Shown here one piece after another: positions 17,457 through 26,568 of a stretch of DNA of 64,000 nt. Source of the DNA: Amycolatopsis rifamycinica (lineage in GTDB: Bacteria > Actinomycetota > Actinomycetes > Mycobacteriales > Pseudonocardiaceae); assembly GCF_000695625.1 (NCBI RefSeq), contig NZ_JMQI01000062.1:248001-312000 (forward strand), read 5' to 3'. Positions within the stretch are counted from its first letter, which is position 1. Each line of letters starts with the position of its first letter. The position numbers and the translations under genes are program-made. Below the pieces are notes generated by a model that was given only the letters and a program-made list of their open reading frames with translations, made no database searches and was not told where the DNA came from.

Positions 17457-18602
17457 GTGGAGGAGCCGAGGTTCCACGTCGTCGACACGCGACGGCGGTT
17501 CCTGTCGTGGTTCGCGCCGCCGGCGGCGGTCTTCGTGCTGGGGTTCGTCGCGTTGCTCTTCGCCGGGCACGTCCTCGGGCCGCTGCAGCCGATCACCGTG
17601 GTGCGCGCGATGCTGGCGTCCAAACGGGACTTCTTCGAAGACGAGCAGGTCAAACGGCTGCTGATGAGCCACGGCTACCAGGTGCAGATCACCCCCGCCG
17701 GATCGTTCGAGCTGGCCGAAACCGCCGACCTGGACAGTTACCAGTTCGTCTTCCCCTCGGGGCAGGCCGCGGCCGACCGCGTTCGCGAGCGCCGCCAGGG
17801 CAAGCACGCCGTCGGGTACAAGCCGTTCTTCACCCCGCTCGTGCTGGCCACCTTCCGCGACTACGCGGAGGCGCTGAAGAAGGCGAAGGTGGCCGAGCCG
17901 CTGCCCACCGCGAATCCACCCCTGTACTACCGCGTCGAGATGGACCAGCTGATGGCGCTCGTCGCCGGCAAGGGCCGCTGGCGGGACTACGGCCCCGGGC
18001 TCAGCGCGAACCGGCTGCTCGTGCAGTCGCCCGACCCGTGCCGGAGCTACTCGGGCGCCGCGTACGTCGGCTTGGTCGCCTTCGCGCGTTACGCACAACC
18101 GGCGGCGACGGACGCCGAAGCCGTCGAGCAGGCCCGCGGGATCAAGCCGATGCTGGACGCCGAAGGCCAGCACAGCGACGACATGGCGCCGAAGTACTTC
18201 GTCCCGGAGGGGCGCAGTTTCGCGACGGTCGCCGTCATCTACGAGCACCAGTACCTGGCCTACCAGAACCGGCGGCTCGACAACGGGCTCGGGCTCGACA
18301 CCGACCGGGTGCTGATGTACCCCAGCGCCCAGCACCAGACCGCGCCCGACCTGATCTCGTTCAGCCCGGAGGGCGACGCCATCGGCTCGCTGCTGATGTC
18401 CGACCCGGCGCTGCGCCGGCGCGCCGTCGAGCTGGGGTTCCACGTGTACTCGGCCGACACCGCGCAGTTCGGCTTCGCCGGGTACCTGGCGCAGCGCGGC
18501 ATCCCGGAGCCGGCGACCGCGACCGGCGACACCGAGACGTGGCTGCCCCGGGACGCCCAGTTCCGCCGGATGGTCGACGAGATCGGGGACTGCCCGTGGT
18601 GA
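17457..18602 (+). CDS. Membrane-anchored periplasmic-binding-protein-like protein
   Basis: 381 residues from GTG 17457 with GGAGGGG upstream; the longer frame to 17289 is rejected. A short cytoplasmic head (FHVVDTRRRFLSWF) is followed by one membrane helix (PPAAVFVLGFVALLFAGHVLG). A large external domain starts like a binding protein (TVVRAMLASKRDFFEDEQVKR) and later has ATVAVIYEHQYLAY, resembling the hinge of ABC-type binding proteins. No transporter permease is nearby. It overlaps the VWA lipoprotein by 4 nt (GTGA), so the two are coupled. The exact family is not recognised. Confidence 0.7.
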   Translation: MEEPRFHVVDTRRRFLSWFAPPAAVFVLGFVALLFAGHVLGPLQPITVVRAMLASKRDFFEDEQVKRLLMSHGYQVQITPAGSFELAETADLDSYQFVFPSGQAAADRVRERRQGKHAVGYKPFFTPLVLATFRDYAEALKKAKVAEPLPTANPPLYYRVEMDQLMALVAGKGRWRDYGPGLSANRLLVQSPDPCRSYSGAAYVGLVAFARYAQPAATDAEAVEQARGIKPMLDAEGQHSDDMAPKYFVPEGRSFATVAVIYEHQYLAYQNRRLDNGLGLDTDRVLMYPSAQHQTAPDLISFSPEGDAIGSLLMSDPALRRRAVELGFHVYSADTAQFGFAGYLAQRGIPEPATATGDTETWLPRDAQFRRMVDEIGDCPW

Positions 18603-20029
18603 GGGCCGTGCTGGTCCTGGTGCTCCTGCTGAGCGCGTGCGGTCCCGGCGGGCCCGAAGGCACGAAGCTCACCGTGCTGGCCACCGCCGAGCTCGCCGAT
18701 CTCGGCCCGGTGCTGGCGGACCTGCGCCGCGACACCGGGGTCGAGCTGGCCATGGACTACCGCGACACGATGACGGCGGCCGCCGAGCTGAACCGCGGGT
18801 TCGACCTCGCCTGGCTGCCGACCGGCCGGTTCCTGCGGCTGCGCGACGCCGAACCGAAGCTGACGACGTCGATCATGCTGTCACCGCTGGTGCTCGGCGT
18901 GAAAGCGGGTGAGGCGGCGAAGCTGGGCGCGCGGCCGACCTGGGCGGACATCGCCGACCGCGCCGCCGGCGGCGGGCTGCGGTTCGGCATGGCGGATCCG
19001 CACGTCTCCGGCAGCGGGATGGCCGCCCTGATCGGGGTGGCCACCGCGGCGGCCGGAACCGGGGCGGCCCTGCGCCCGGAGGACGTCCGGTGCGACCGGA
19101 TCCAGGGCTTCCTCGCGGGCCGGGCGTTCGACGCGCCCGACGTCTCCGGGGAGTACGTGCGCCGGCAGGACGAGGCCGGCGGCATCGTCGCGCCGGAGGC
19201 GGCGATCCTGGCGCTCAACGCGTCGGGGCGGCTGCGCGAGCCCCTCCAAGTCGTCCACCCGCGGGACGGGAGCGTGCTCGAGGACTACCCCCTGATGCTG
19301 GTCAACCCCGACCGGCGCGCCGCCTACGACAAGGTCGTGGGGTGGCTGCGCACGCCGGCCGCGCAGCGGGCGATCATGGACCGGACGTTCCGGCGTCCCG
19401 CCGATCCGGCGGTGCCGCGCCGGGCGGAACTCGCGGCGCCGATCGGCGACCCGCTGTACTTCCCGGACCGGCAGGAGGTCCTCGACCGGCTGCTGCGGGC
19501 CTACGACCGGGCGGGCACCGGACGCCAGGTGATCTTCGTGCTGGACTACTCGCTGTCCATGGCCGGGCCGCGGGTGGCGGCGCTGCGCCGCGCGTTCGCC
19601 GCCCTGAGCGGGTTCGACCGGTTCTACGCCGGCGAGAACGTGACGATCATCCGGTTCGCCGGCCAGGTGCTGGAGGAGCGCACGGTCACCGTGGCGCGCC
19701 AGGAGGACGTCGACGCGCTGCAGGCGGTCGTCGGTTCGGCGGACCTGCGGCCGCACACCGCGATCTGGGCCGCGCTCGAGCGCGCCTACCGGATCGCGAA
19801 GCCGGGGGCGTCGATCGTGCTGATGACCGACGGCGAGAACAACGCCGGCCCGGGCCTGGACGCGTTCCTCGGCGGACGGCACGACGCCGGGCCGACGTAC
19901 GCGATCCGGTTCGGCGAGGCGGATCCGGCCGAGCTGGGCCGGGTGACGGCGGCGACCGGCGGCCGCGTTGTCGACGGCGACGCGGAATCGTTGACAGAGG
20001 CGGTGAAAGAGCTTCGTGGGTGTCGATAG
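18599..20029 (+). CDS. Lipoprotein with substrate-binding-like and VWA domains
   Basis: 476 residues. Signal sequence with lipobox LLSAC (Cys about 14); GTG 18599 overlaps the previous TGA, GTG 18596 is also possible. Residues about 20-300 read like an extracellular binding protein (TVLATAELADLGPVLADL; DLAWLPTGRF; HVSGSGMAALIGVATAA). From about 311 a VWA domain starts with a complete MIDAS motif (DYSLSMAG, DxSxS), and TDGEN follows at about 410. Fusion of binding-protein and VWA domains is known in actinomycetes, function unknown. It may bind a ligand or partner at the outer membrane face together with its two neighbours. Confidence 0.78.
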   Translation: MRAVLVLVLLLSACGPGGPEGTKLTVLATAELADLGPVLADLRRDTGVELAMDYRDTMTAAAELNRGFDLAWLPTGRFLRLRDAEPKLTTSIMLSPLVLGVKAGEAAKLGARPTWADIADRAAGGGLRFGMADPHVSGSGMAALIGVATAAAGTGAALRPEDVRCDRIQGFLAGRAFDAPDVSGEYVRRQDEAGGIVAPEAAILALNASGRLREPLQVVHPRDGSVLEDYPLMLVNPDRRAAYDKVVGWLRTPAAQRAIMDRTFRRPADPAVPRRAELAAPIGDPLYFPDRQEVLDRLLRAYDRAGTGRQVIFVLDYSLSMAGPRVAALRRAFAALSGFDRFYAGENVTIIRFAGQVLEERTVTVARQEDVDALQAVVGSADLRPHTAIWAALERAYRIAKPGASIVLMTDGENNAGPGLDAFLGGRHDAGPTYAIRFGEADPAELGRVTAATGGRVVDGDAESLTEAVKELRGCR

Positions 20030-20738
20030 GGCCATGCTGTGGTCGGTACTGGGCTGGTGGGCCTGGGTCTGGGTCGCGACCGCGCTGGCCGCGGTGCTGA
20101 CGCTGGTGGTGCTGGTGCTCGGCGTGCTGCGGCGCCACCGCCCGGTGATCCTGCCCGGCCTGCCGTTCTACCTGGACGAGTCGCGGGTGATCGAGCTCTG
20201 CCAGCAGGGCGGCTACGGCGACATCGCCAAGCGGACCATCCGGGAGTTCGTCAAGCGGAACACCGACGGCTCGTTCGGGTTCACCAGCCAGTGGTTCAAG
20301 CTCGGCCGCGGGGCCAACCGCGGGCACGAGACGGAGACGAGCTACGACGTGCACGTCACCGCGAACACCCTGCTGGGCCTGGCGCTGAAGTCGCTGGAAG
20401 CCCAGCACGGCATGGTGCACGCGGACCTGACGGCCGGGGTCGTGCGGGGCGACCGGGCGTGGCGCCGGACGCGGTCACCGCGGCTGTCGGAGGTCCACGA
20501 CGGCTACGTGGTGGTGCAGGGCAAGTTCACCGTGGCCGCGGAGTCCCGCGACGAGGTGGTGCTGCACGCGCGCATCGGCGAGCACGACGCGCGGGTCCGG
20601 GTGGTCTGCCACGACGGCCACCTGCGCCGCAAGGAGGTGCCGGAGGGCCCGTTCAACGTGCGGTGCCTCGGCAAGAGCCAGGCGTGGCGCCCGGAGAGCG
20701 GCGAGCTGGTCATCCTGCCGATCGCGGTCCTCCAGTAG
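20016..20738 (+). CDS. Single-TM protein of unknown function, third gene of the VWA module
   Basis: 240 residues from GTG 20016 (ATG 20034 is an alternative and would avoid a 14-nt overlap). One N-terminal membrane helix (WVWVATALAAVLTLVVLVLGVL), then a soluble domain with YLDESRVIELCQQGGYGD and TSYDVHVTANTLLGLALKSL. It contains no catalytic motif I recognise. The overlapping arrangement of three genes suggests one membrane complex: binding-like subunit, VWA lipoprotein and this anchor. Confidence 0.7.
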   Translation: MGVDRAMLWSVLGWWAWVWVATALAAVLTLVVLVLGVLRRHRPVILPGLPFYLDESRVIELCQQGGYGDIAKRTIREFVKRNTDGSFGFTSQWFKLGRGANRGHETETSYDVHVTANTLLGLALKSLEAQHGMVHADLTAGVVRGDRAWRRTRSPRLSEVHDGYVVVQGKFTVAAESRDEVVLHARIGEHDARVRVVCHDGHLRRKEVPEGPFNVRCLGKSQAWRPESGELVILPIAVLQ

Positions 20739-20739
20739 C

Positions 20740-21504
20740 TCACCCCGGCGGAGCGAGGTCCTTGCAGAGCGCGGTGGGGAACTTCGGCTCGGTGGACAGG
20801 ATTTCGGCGCAGCCGCCGCCGGTCGCCCCGCCGACGCTCGACCAGCCGTTGCCCGCCCACCGGTAGGCGACCCGGGTCGGTCGCTGGCCGCTGTGCCGCT
20901 GCAGATCGTGGATCAGCCAGTTCTGGTCGCACGCCCGGGTGGTGCCGGGGAACTCGGCTTCCGCGCTGAACTCCAGCTGCCCGATCCACGCCGGGTCGCA
21001 GTGGTCGGGGGGCGGGTCGCAGTTGACGGCCCAGTCGCACTTCTTCCAGCCACCGGAGCGCAGTCCCCAGGACTCCGTGGAGTTGACGACCACCATCCGC
21101 TTCCCGATCGGGGCGGCCGTCCTGATCGGGAAGTCGGCCGGGAATTCCTGGCAGTCCGGATCGGGCCGGACCCGGAACAGGACACCGGCGTCGATGCGGG
21201 TGCCGGTCTCGGTGACCTGAGTATGCGCTCCTTCGGCACAGGTGGGCAGGGTGACGTGCAGCACCGCGCTGTGGTCGTCCGGGCCCGGCCGGACGTCGGC
21301 GATCCACGCGGTCCGTTCCGCCGGTGGGGCCGGTGGCGGGACCGGTGGCGGGACCGGAGTGGTCGCCGAGGTGGTGCCGGGCGTGGTTTCCGGCGCGGCG
21401 GTGCTCTGGTACGGGATGTTCAGCGCCAGCAACAGCCAGAACGCCAGCCCCCCGGCGGCGAGCACCCCGATGGTCCACAGCACGGGCTTGACGAAACGCG
21501 GCAT
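20740..21504 (-). CDS. Membrane-anchored extracytoplasmic protein, unknown
   Basis: 254 residues. An N-terminal anchor (PVLWTIGVLAAGGLAFWLLLAL) is followed by a Thr/Pro-rich stalk, then an external domain with several cysteines (LPTCAEG, PDCQEF, KKCDWAVNC, HCDPAW, RACDQNW, GGGCAEIL, ALCKDL) that could form disulfides. No family recognised. It ends 1 bp after the convergent module gene, so the two transcripts run into each other. Confidence 0.65.
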   Translation of the reverse strand: MPRFVKPVLWTIGVLAAGGLAFWLLLALNIPYQSTAAPETTPGTTSATTPVPPPVPPPAPPAERTAWIADVRPGPDDHSAVLHVTLPTCAEGAHTQVTETGTRIDAGVLFRVRPDPDCQEFPADFPIRTAAPIGKRMVVVNSTESWGLRSGGWKKCDWAVNCDPPPDHCDPAWIGQLEFSAEAEFPGTTRACDQNWLIHDLQRHSGQRPTRVAYRWAGNGWSSVGGATGGGCAEILSTEPKFPTALCKDLAPPG

Positions 21505-21560
21505 CGAAGTCCCCCTTCAACGATCTCGGGAGCCTATCGCCCGCCGCGAACCGCCCTGGC

Positions 21561-21833
21561 GCCTGTCCTCGAAGCGGTGGGTGGTCTGCTGCCGGCATCT
21601 GGTGCGAAGGGACGTCCGCGGGTCGATGACCGGCGGGTGAGCAACGGGATGTGGTTCAAGGCCAAGACCGGGGTCGCGTGGCGGGATCTGCCGGAACGGT
21701 ACGGGCCGTGGAAGACGGTCTACAACCGCCGCGGCCGGGCCGGTGGTCGCCCACCGGCCTTCGACCGCGCCGTCTACCGGTGCCCGAACATCGTCGAACG
21801 CTGCTTCAACCGGTTCAAGCAGTGAGGACAGGC
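21561..21833 (+). mobile_element. Internally deleted IS5-type element, 273 bp, with 10-bp terminal repeats
   Basis: Exact 10-bp inverted ends GCCTGTCCTC (21561-21570) and GAGGACAGGC (21824-21833) bracket a plus-strand transposase relic. The visible reading has the DUF4096-like start (GRPRVDDRRV, then WRDLPERYGPWKTVYNR) joined directly to the C-terminal catalytic-end segment (GGRPPAFDR, then NIVERCFNRFKQ) and a stop at 21823-21825. The middle of the transposase, with most catalytic residues, is missing. It is therefore a non-autonomous, MITE-like derivative. Flanking target duplication is not obvious. Confidence 0.8.
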
Positions 21834-21834
21834 C

Positions 21835-22368
21835 TTAGCGGCCGTATCCCTCGGCGGCCAGCACCTTCCCGATCTGGTCGTAGACCGCCGGGTCCTCCGG
21901 GGCCACCGTGGCGAGACCGTCGACGTAGCGGTTGAACATGCAGAACGCCGCGGCGATGAGGACCGTGTCGTGCAGTTCGACGTCGGTCGCGCCTTCCGCG
22001 CGGGCCGCCTCGATCAGCTCCGGCGTCACGGCGCGACCGGTCTCGCGCGTGGCGAGGGCGATCCGCAGCAGGGCCTTCAGCTTCTCCCCCACCGGTGCGT
22101 CGTCGACCCCGGCGCAGGCCGCGTCGACCACCGCGCGGCCGCCGTCGAGGGTCTCGGCCGCGGCGGCGGCGTGGCTGCCGTGGCAGAAGCGGCACTCGTT
22201 GCCGTTCGACACGACCGCCGCGATCAGTTCGCGCTCGCCGACCGTCAGGCTGCTCGGACCGCGCAGCAGGACCTGCGCCAGGTCGTTGAGCGGGACGGCG
22301 GTCTCGGGCCGGAACGCCATCAGCGACCGGATGCCGGGCAGCTGCGGGTCGAGCGGGATGTGCGGCAT
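21835..22368 (-). CDS. AhpD/carboxymuconolactone-decarboxylase-like peroxidase-related protein
   Basis: 177 residues from ATG 22368 with GGAGG upstream. It contains the alkylhydroperoxidase D-type motif NECRFCHGSHAAA (CxxC followed by His), which acts as a disulfide relay in peroxide reduction. It is longer than minimal AhpD-like domains and begins like uncharacterised peroxidase-related enzymes (GIRSLMAFRPETA). The IS remnant lies directly at its 3' end. The start region faces the divergent ABC permease. Confidence 0.82.
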   Translation of the reverse strand: MPHIPLDPQLPGIRSLMAFRPETAVPLNDLAQVLLRGPSSLTVGERELIAAVVSNGNECRFCHGSHAAAAAETLDGGRAVVDAACAGVDDAPVGEKLKALLRIALATRETGRAVTPELIEAARAEGATDVELHDTVLIAAAFCMFNRYVDGLATVAPEDPAVYDQIGKVLAAEGYGR

Positions 22369-22599
22369 CGGTTCCTCCTGGCGGGGGCGAAAGATCGTCC
22401 CGCGCAGTCTCGCCGTCCGCGGCGGCGAGGCCAACCTCCGTGTTGCCCAACCGGCTGCCGCCGAACGTCCCAGTCCGGTTTCCGTTGTCCTGAGCGCCTT
22501 CCCGGGCCGGGCACCGGGCCCGGCGCGGACCCACGGGCCGCACAACGATCGCGCCGAAAACGTTCCAACTCCGCGGGGTGGCCGGTAGCGTCCTGGTCC

Positions 22600-25218
22600 A
22601 TGCGGGTGAAGTGGGGGAAGAATGGACAACGCAGAGTGACCAAGCCGTGGCGGGCGGCCCCGAAGGCCGCCCTCTCCAGCCCGCTCACGCTCATCGTGGC
22701 GGCCGTGACCTCCCTGCTCGCCTGCTTCCTCGGCACGGCCGCGGTGCTGCAGGCGTCCGCGGCCGGCGGCGCGACGATCCGGTACCAGACGGGCATCACC
22801 TGCCCGGACAGCTACGGCCCGATGTTCGGCAAGGGCAACATGCCGGTCAAGGACATCCCGGCGGTGACCGGCGCGATCCAGCGCCACGCCGCCGCACACG
22901 GGTTCGGCGCCCCGGTCGTCGGCCAGTTCACGAACGTCCTGCGCGGCATCGAGTTCAACGGCGACCCGCACTACAAGGTCCGCTTCGGCTACCGCGACCA
23001 AGCCGGTCTGGACAACCTGTCGCTGCAGCAGGGCACGCGCGCGCCGGGACTGTGGCTGGGCAACGTGGTGGCCGACGCCGAGCACATCGGCGTCGGCGCG
23101 AAGCCGAGCCTGCAGGGCGTGGCGCTGCCGCCGGTCACCGGCATCTACCGCGACCTGCTCGACCCGCCGCCGCGGTGGTGGTGCTCCCAGCAGTCCGGGG
23201 CCGTCATCGACCGGCTGGTCGACGACCCGATCGACTCGACCGTCTTCGCCACCGACCGCAGGACCTTCGACGACACGATCAAGGCGATCGGCCTGCCGAC
23301 GATGCAGTACTTCCACGTCTCCTTCTACGAGCCGGCACCGACGACGCTGAGCGCCGCGGAGGACCTGCTGCGGCGGTCCCAGGACCTCGTCGCCGACGTC
23401 CGCGCCGACCTGACCGCGCAGGGGCTCGGCTCGCTGATCGCCGCCGACGTCCCGACGTTCCGGCGTTCGGTGGAGATCTCCCGCCAGGCGCAGGACAACG
23501 TGCTCGTCTCGATCCTGCCGCTCGCGCTGATCAGCGTCCTGGTCGGCTGCGCCGGCCTCGGCACCGTCGCCCTGCAGTGGTACCAGCGGCGGCACGCCCA
23601 GCTGCGGCTGCTCTCCGCGCGCGGCAGCGGCCCCGCGGCGCTCGGCGGGCTCGCCGTCGCCGAGCTGGGCCTGCCGATCCTGCTCGGCGGGGCGGCGGGT
23701 GCGGTCGCGGCGCGGCTGCTGCTCGGCCTGTACGGCCCGCCCGGTGACCCCGATCCGGCGGCGGAGCTGCGGGCCGCCGGCGTCGCGGCCGGGACCCTGG
23801 CGGTGTCGCTGGTACTGCTGGCCCTGGTCGTCGCGGTGCGGGTGCACCGCGAGTTCGAACTGGGCCGGACGCGCCGGGGCCGCAGGCGGGTGCGGCTGCT
23901 GGCGTACTTCCCGTGGGAGCTCGCGACGGCGGGCATGGCGTGGCTGGGCTGGACCCGCCTCGCGCGCTACGGCACGGCTTCGCGGCTGGGCAACCCGCTG
24001 CCGCAGGTGGACCCGCTGGCCCTGACCTACCCGGTGTTCGTGGTGCTGACCGTGGGCCTGCTGACCGCCCGGCTGGCGTGGCTGGCGCTGCACGCCTCGC
24101 ATCGGGCCCGGTTCTGGTCGCGTCCGGCGCTGCAGCTGGCGATCCGGCGGCTGGCCGGCGCCCGCGCCCCGGTGACCGGGGTGCTCGTCATCGGCACCCT
24201 CGCCATCGGCACGCTGGCCACCGGGATCGGCATCGCCGACGGCCAGGAAGAGGCCCTCGACACCAAGTCGGCGATCTTCGTCGGCGGCAACGCCCGCCTC
24301 GACACCGACAGCCCGATCGGCATGGGCGAGGTCGCGATGCCCGCGTCGCTGGCCGGGACGAGCACGGTGGTCGGCGAGCTGACCGGCACCGGCAGCGTGG
24401 TGCTGGTGGTCGACCCGGCGACGTTCAGCCGCGGCGCGGCCGTGGACCGGGTGCCCGCCGACGACCTGGCCGGGCTGCTCGGGAAGATCTCGCGGCCGGA
24501 CCCGCGCGGCACGCCGGTGATCCGGGTCGGGCACACGGCCAAGCAGGACGCGAAGCTGCCGGCCGGCCTGCCCGGCGCGGTCGTCGCCGGCGACCTGCCG
24601 GTGTTCCCGATGATCGGCACGTCCCCCGGTTACGTCGTCTCGCGCACGGTGCTCAGCCACGCGCAGCTGGCCGGCATTCCGAAGTGGAGCGTGCTGACGA
24701 ACGCGCCGATGGCGGAGGCGACGACCGCGCTGCGCGCCGCGGGGGTGTACATCCCCAACCGGGTCAGCCGGGAGTCCGCTTTGGACAGCCTGCCGTTCTT
24801 CGTGGTGTCGTGGACGTTCTCGTTCGTGGCCCTGCTGGGCGCGGTGCTGGGCGTGGTGGCGGTCCTGGCGCTGCTGGTGGCGGTCGAGGTCCGGCGGCGG
24901 CAGAACGCCCTGGCCGGGGCGCTGGTGCTGCGGATGGGCATGCGGCCGCGGACGCTGCTGGCCAGTCACCTGATGGAGCTGGGCGCGCTGAGCGGGCTGG
25001 CGATCGTCGTCGGGGTGGCGTGCGGGGTCTCGGTGGCGGGCCTGTCGGTGCCCCGGTTCGACCCGGCGACGTTCCTCGCGCCGCGGTCGGAGCTGCCGGA
25101 TCCGCTGCCGTTCGTGCTGACCGTCGTCGTGATCGGCGTGGCGGTGGTCGCGCTGGCCGGCTGGATCGCGGTGCGCTCGGTGCGCACCGCCCGGACCGCG
25201 GAGCTGATCCGTGCCTGA
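22600..25218 (+). CDS. FtsX/MacB-type ABC transporter permease
   Basis: 872 residues from ATG 22600. First membrane segment at about 27-50 (LTLIVAAVTSLLACFLGTA), a long external domain with cysteines (GITCPDSYG, RWWCSQQSG), then membrane clusters around residues 305-330, 345-370, 390-420, 470-500 and 525-550. A second external domain follows, and a final FtsX-like trio lies near 730-865 (FSFVALLGAVLGVVAVLALL and others). Two ATPase genes follow in the same operon with 4-8 nt overlaps. Such systems move lipophilic compounds or peptides or transmit signals across the membrane; no sensor kinase is adjacent. Confidence 0.83.
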   Translation: MRVKWGKNGQRRVTKPWRAAPKAALSSPLTLIVAAVTSLLACFLGTAAVLQASAAGGATIRYQTGITCPDSYGPMFGKGNMPVKDIPAVTGAIQRHAAAHGFGAPVVGQFTNVLRGIEFNGDPHYKVRFGYRDQAGLDNLSLQQGTRAPGLWLGNVVADAEHIGVGAKPSLQGVALPPVTGIYRDLLDPPPRWWCSQQSGAVIDRLVDDPIDSTVFATDRRTFDDTIKAIGLPTMQYFHVSFYEPAPTTLSAAEDLLRRSQDLVADVRADLTAQGLGSLIAADVPTFRRSVEISRQAQDNVLVSILPLALISVLVGCAGLGTVALQWYQRRHAQLRLLSARGSGPAALGGLAVAELGLPILLGGAAGAVAARLLLGLYGPPGDPDPAAELRAAGVAAGTLAVSLVLLALVVAVRVHREFELGRTRRGRRRVRLLAYFPWELATAGMAWLGWTRLARYGTASRLGNPLPQVDPLALTYPVFVVLTVGLLTARLAWLALHASHRARFWSRPALQLAIRRLAGARAPVTGVLVIGTLAIGTLATGIGIADGQEEALDTKSAIFVGGNARLDTDSPIGMGEVAMPASLAGTSTVVGELTGTGSVVLVVDPATFSRGAAVDRVPADDLAGLLGKISRPDPRGTPVIRVGHTAKQDAKLPAGLPGAVVAGDLPVFPMIGTSPGYVVSRTVLSHAQLAGIPKWSVLTNAPMAEATTALRAAGVYIPNRVSRESALDSLPFFVVSWTFSFVALLGAVLGVVAVLALLVAVEVRRRQNALAGALVLRMGMRPRTLLASHLMELGALSGLAIVVGVACGVSVAGLSVPRFDPATFLAPRSELPDPLPFVLTVVVIGVAVVALAGWIAVRSVRTARTAELIRA

Positions 25219-25903
25219 GAAACCGATCTTCTCCCTGCGCGGCATCGGCGTCGACTACCCGACGCCCGCCGGCGTCGTCACCGGCGTCGACGACGTCAGC
25301 CTCGACGTGCCGGCGCGCGGGATGACCGTGCTCGCCGGGCCGTCCGGGTCGGGCAAGTCGACGCTGCTGCGGGTGCTGGGGCTGTTCGAAGCGCCCGCGC
25401 GCGGCACGCTGACGTTCCAGGGCGCCGACGTCCGCAAGCTCAGGCACCGCGAGCGGCGGGCGTTGCGGCGCCACCACCTGGGGCTGGTGTTCCAGAACCC
25501 GGCCGACAACCTGCTGGGCTACCTGACCGTGGCCGAGAACCTGCACGCCGCGGCCGAGGCGGCCGGGACCGAGTGCGTCGCCGAGGACATCCTCGGGCAG
25601 CTGGGCCTGCACGGCACCGGCGGCTGGAAGATCGCCGCGCTCTCGGGCGGGCAGCAGCAGCGGCTGGCGTTCGGGTGCGTGCTGGCCGCCCGCTCCACGG
25701 TGATCCTCGCCGACGAGCCGACGTCGCAGCTGGACGAGGCGTCGGCCGACCTGGTGCTCGACACCCTGCAGTACCTGGTGGACCAGGACTTCGCGGTCCT
25801 GGTCGCCTCGCACGACGAACGCCTGATCGACCTCGGCGCGCGGGTGGCCCGGTTGCACAAGGGCGCGCTCGAAGGCATCGAAGAACGGGAGCTGCCGGCA
25901 TGA
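25211..25903 (+). CDS. ABC transporter ATPase 1
   Basis: 230 residues, overlapping the permease stop by 8 nt. Complete ATPase motifs: Walker A GPSGSGKST, Q-loop LVFQNPADN, signature LSGGQQQR, Walker B VILADEP, and H-loop VASHDE. MacB/LolD class. Likely pairs with the second ATPase as an asymmetric motor for the FtsX-type permease. Confidence 0.9.
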   Translation: MPEKPIFSLRGIGVDYPTPAGVVTGVDDVSLDVPARGMTVLAGPSGSGKSTLLRVLGLFEAPARGTLTFQGADVRKLRHRERRALRRHHLGLVFQNPADNLLGYLTVAENLHAAAEAAGTECVAEDILGQLGLHGTGGWKIAALSGGQQQRLAFGCVLAARSTVILADEPTSQLDEASADLVLDTLQYLVDQDFAVLVASHDERLIDLGARVARLHKGALEGIEERELPA

Positions 25904-26568
25904 CAGTCGTGGAAGCGGTCGGCTTGCGCCGCAGTTTCGCCCACCCGAGCGGCGACATCGAGGTGCTGCGCGGGCTGGAGCTGCGTGTCGGCGCGGGCGA
26001 GCTGGTGACGGTGTCGGGCCGGTCCGGGTCGGGCAAGAGCGCGTTGCTGGCCCTGCTGTGCGGGTTCGACTCCCCCGACTCCGGCTGCGTGCTGCTCGAC
26101 GGCGTCCCGATCGGCGGCGCGCCGCCGTGGCACACCTGCGCGGTGCTGCCGCAGGCGCTCGGCCTGGCCAACGAGCTGACGATCGCCGAGAACGTCGCCC
26201 TGCCGCTGCGGCTGCGCTCGGACGTCCCGCGCCCGTCGCCGTCGGCGATCGCCGAGCGGGTCACCGGCCTGCTGGCCGAGCTGGGCATCGGCGAGCTCGG
26301 CGACCGCTACCCCCTGGAGGTGTCGTTCGGGCAGCAGCAGCGGGTGGCGCTGGCCCGCGCGGTCGCCGGGCGGCCGCGGGTCCTGCTCACCGACGAGCCG
26401 ACCGCGCACCTGGACGCCGGGTCGACGCCCCGGGTGCTGCGGCTGCTGCGCCGCTGCGCCGAGGAGGGCGCCGCGGTGCTCGTGGCGACCCACGACGAGG
26501 AGGTCCACCGCATCGCCGACCGCCGCGTCCGCCTCCTCGACGGCGTGCTCACCGCGCTGCTGGACTGA
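25900..26568 (+). CDS. ABC transporter ATPase 2 with altered signature motif
   Basis: 222 residues starting at an ATG that overlaps the previous TGA (ATGA). Walker A is GRSGSGKSA (Ala replaces the usual Thr/Ser) and the signature is VSFGQQQR instead of LSGGQ, while Walker B (VLLTDEP) and the H-loop (VATHDE) are intact. One consensus and one altered signature in the two ATPases is typical of heterodimeric motors with one degenerate site. It overlaps the convergent monooxygenase gene by 20 nt. Confidence 0.87.
   Translation: MTVVEAVGLRRSFAHPSGDIEVLRGLELRVGAGELVTVSGRSGSGKSALLALLCGFDSPDSGCVLLDGVPIGGAPPWHTCAVLPQALGLANELTIAENVALPLRLRSDVPRPSPSAIAERVTGLLAELGIGELGDRYPLEVSFGQQQRVALARAVAGRPRVLLTDEPTAHLDAGSTPRVLRLLRRCAEEGAAVLVATHDEEVHRIADRRVRLLDGVLTALLD

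Noticed and set aside
21835..25245. 1136-codon minus-strand frame across the ABC permease
   Set aside because: Only its last 178 codons (AhpD-like protein) are real; the rest is antisense to the permease.
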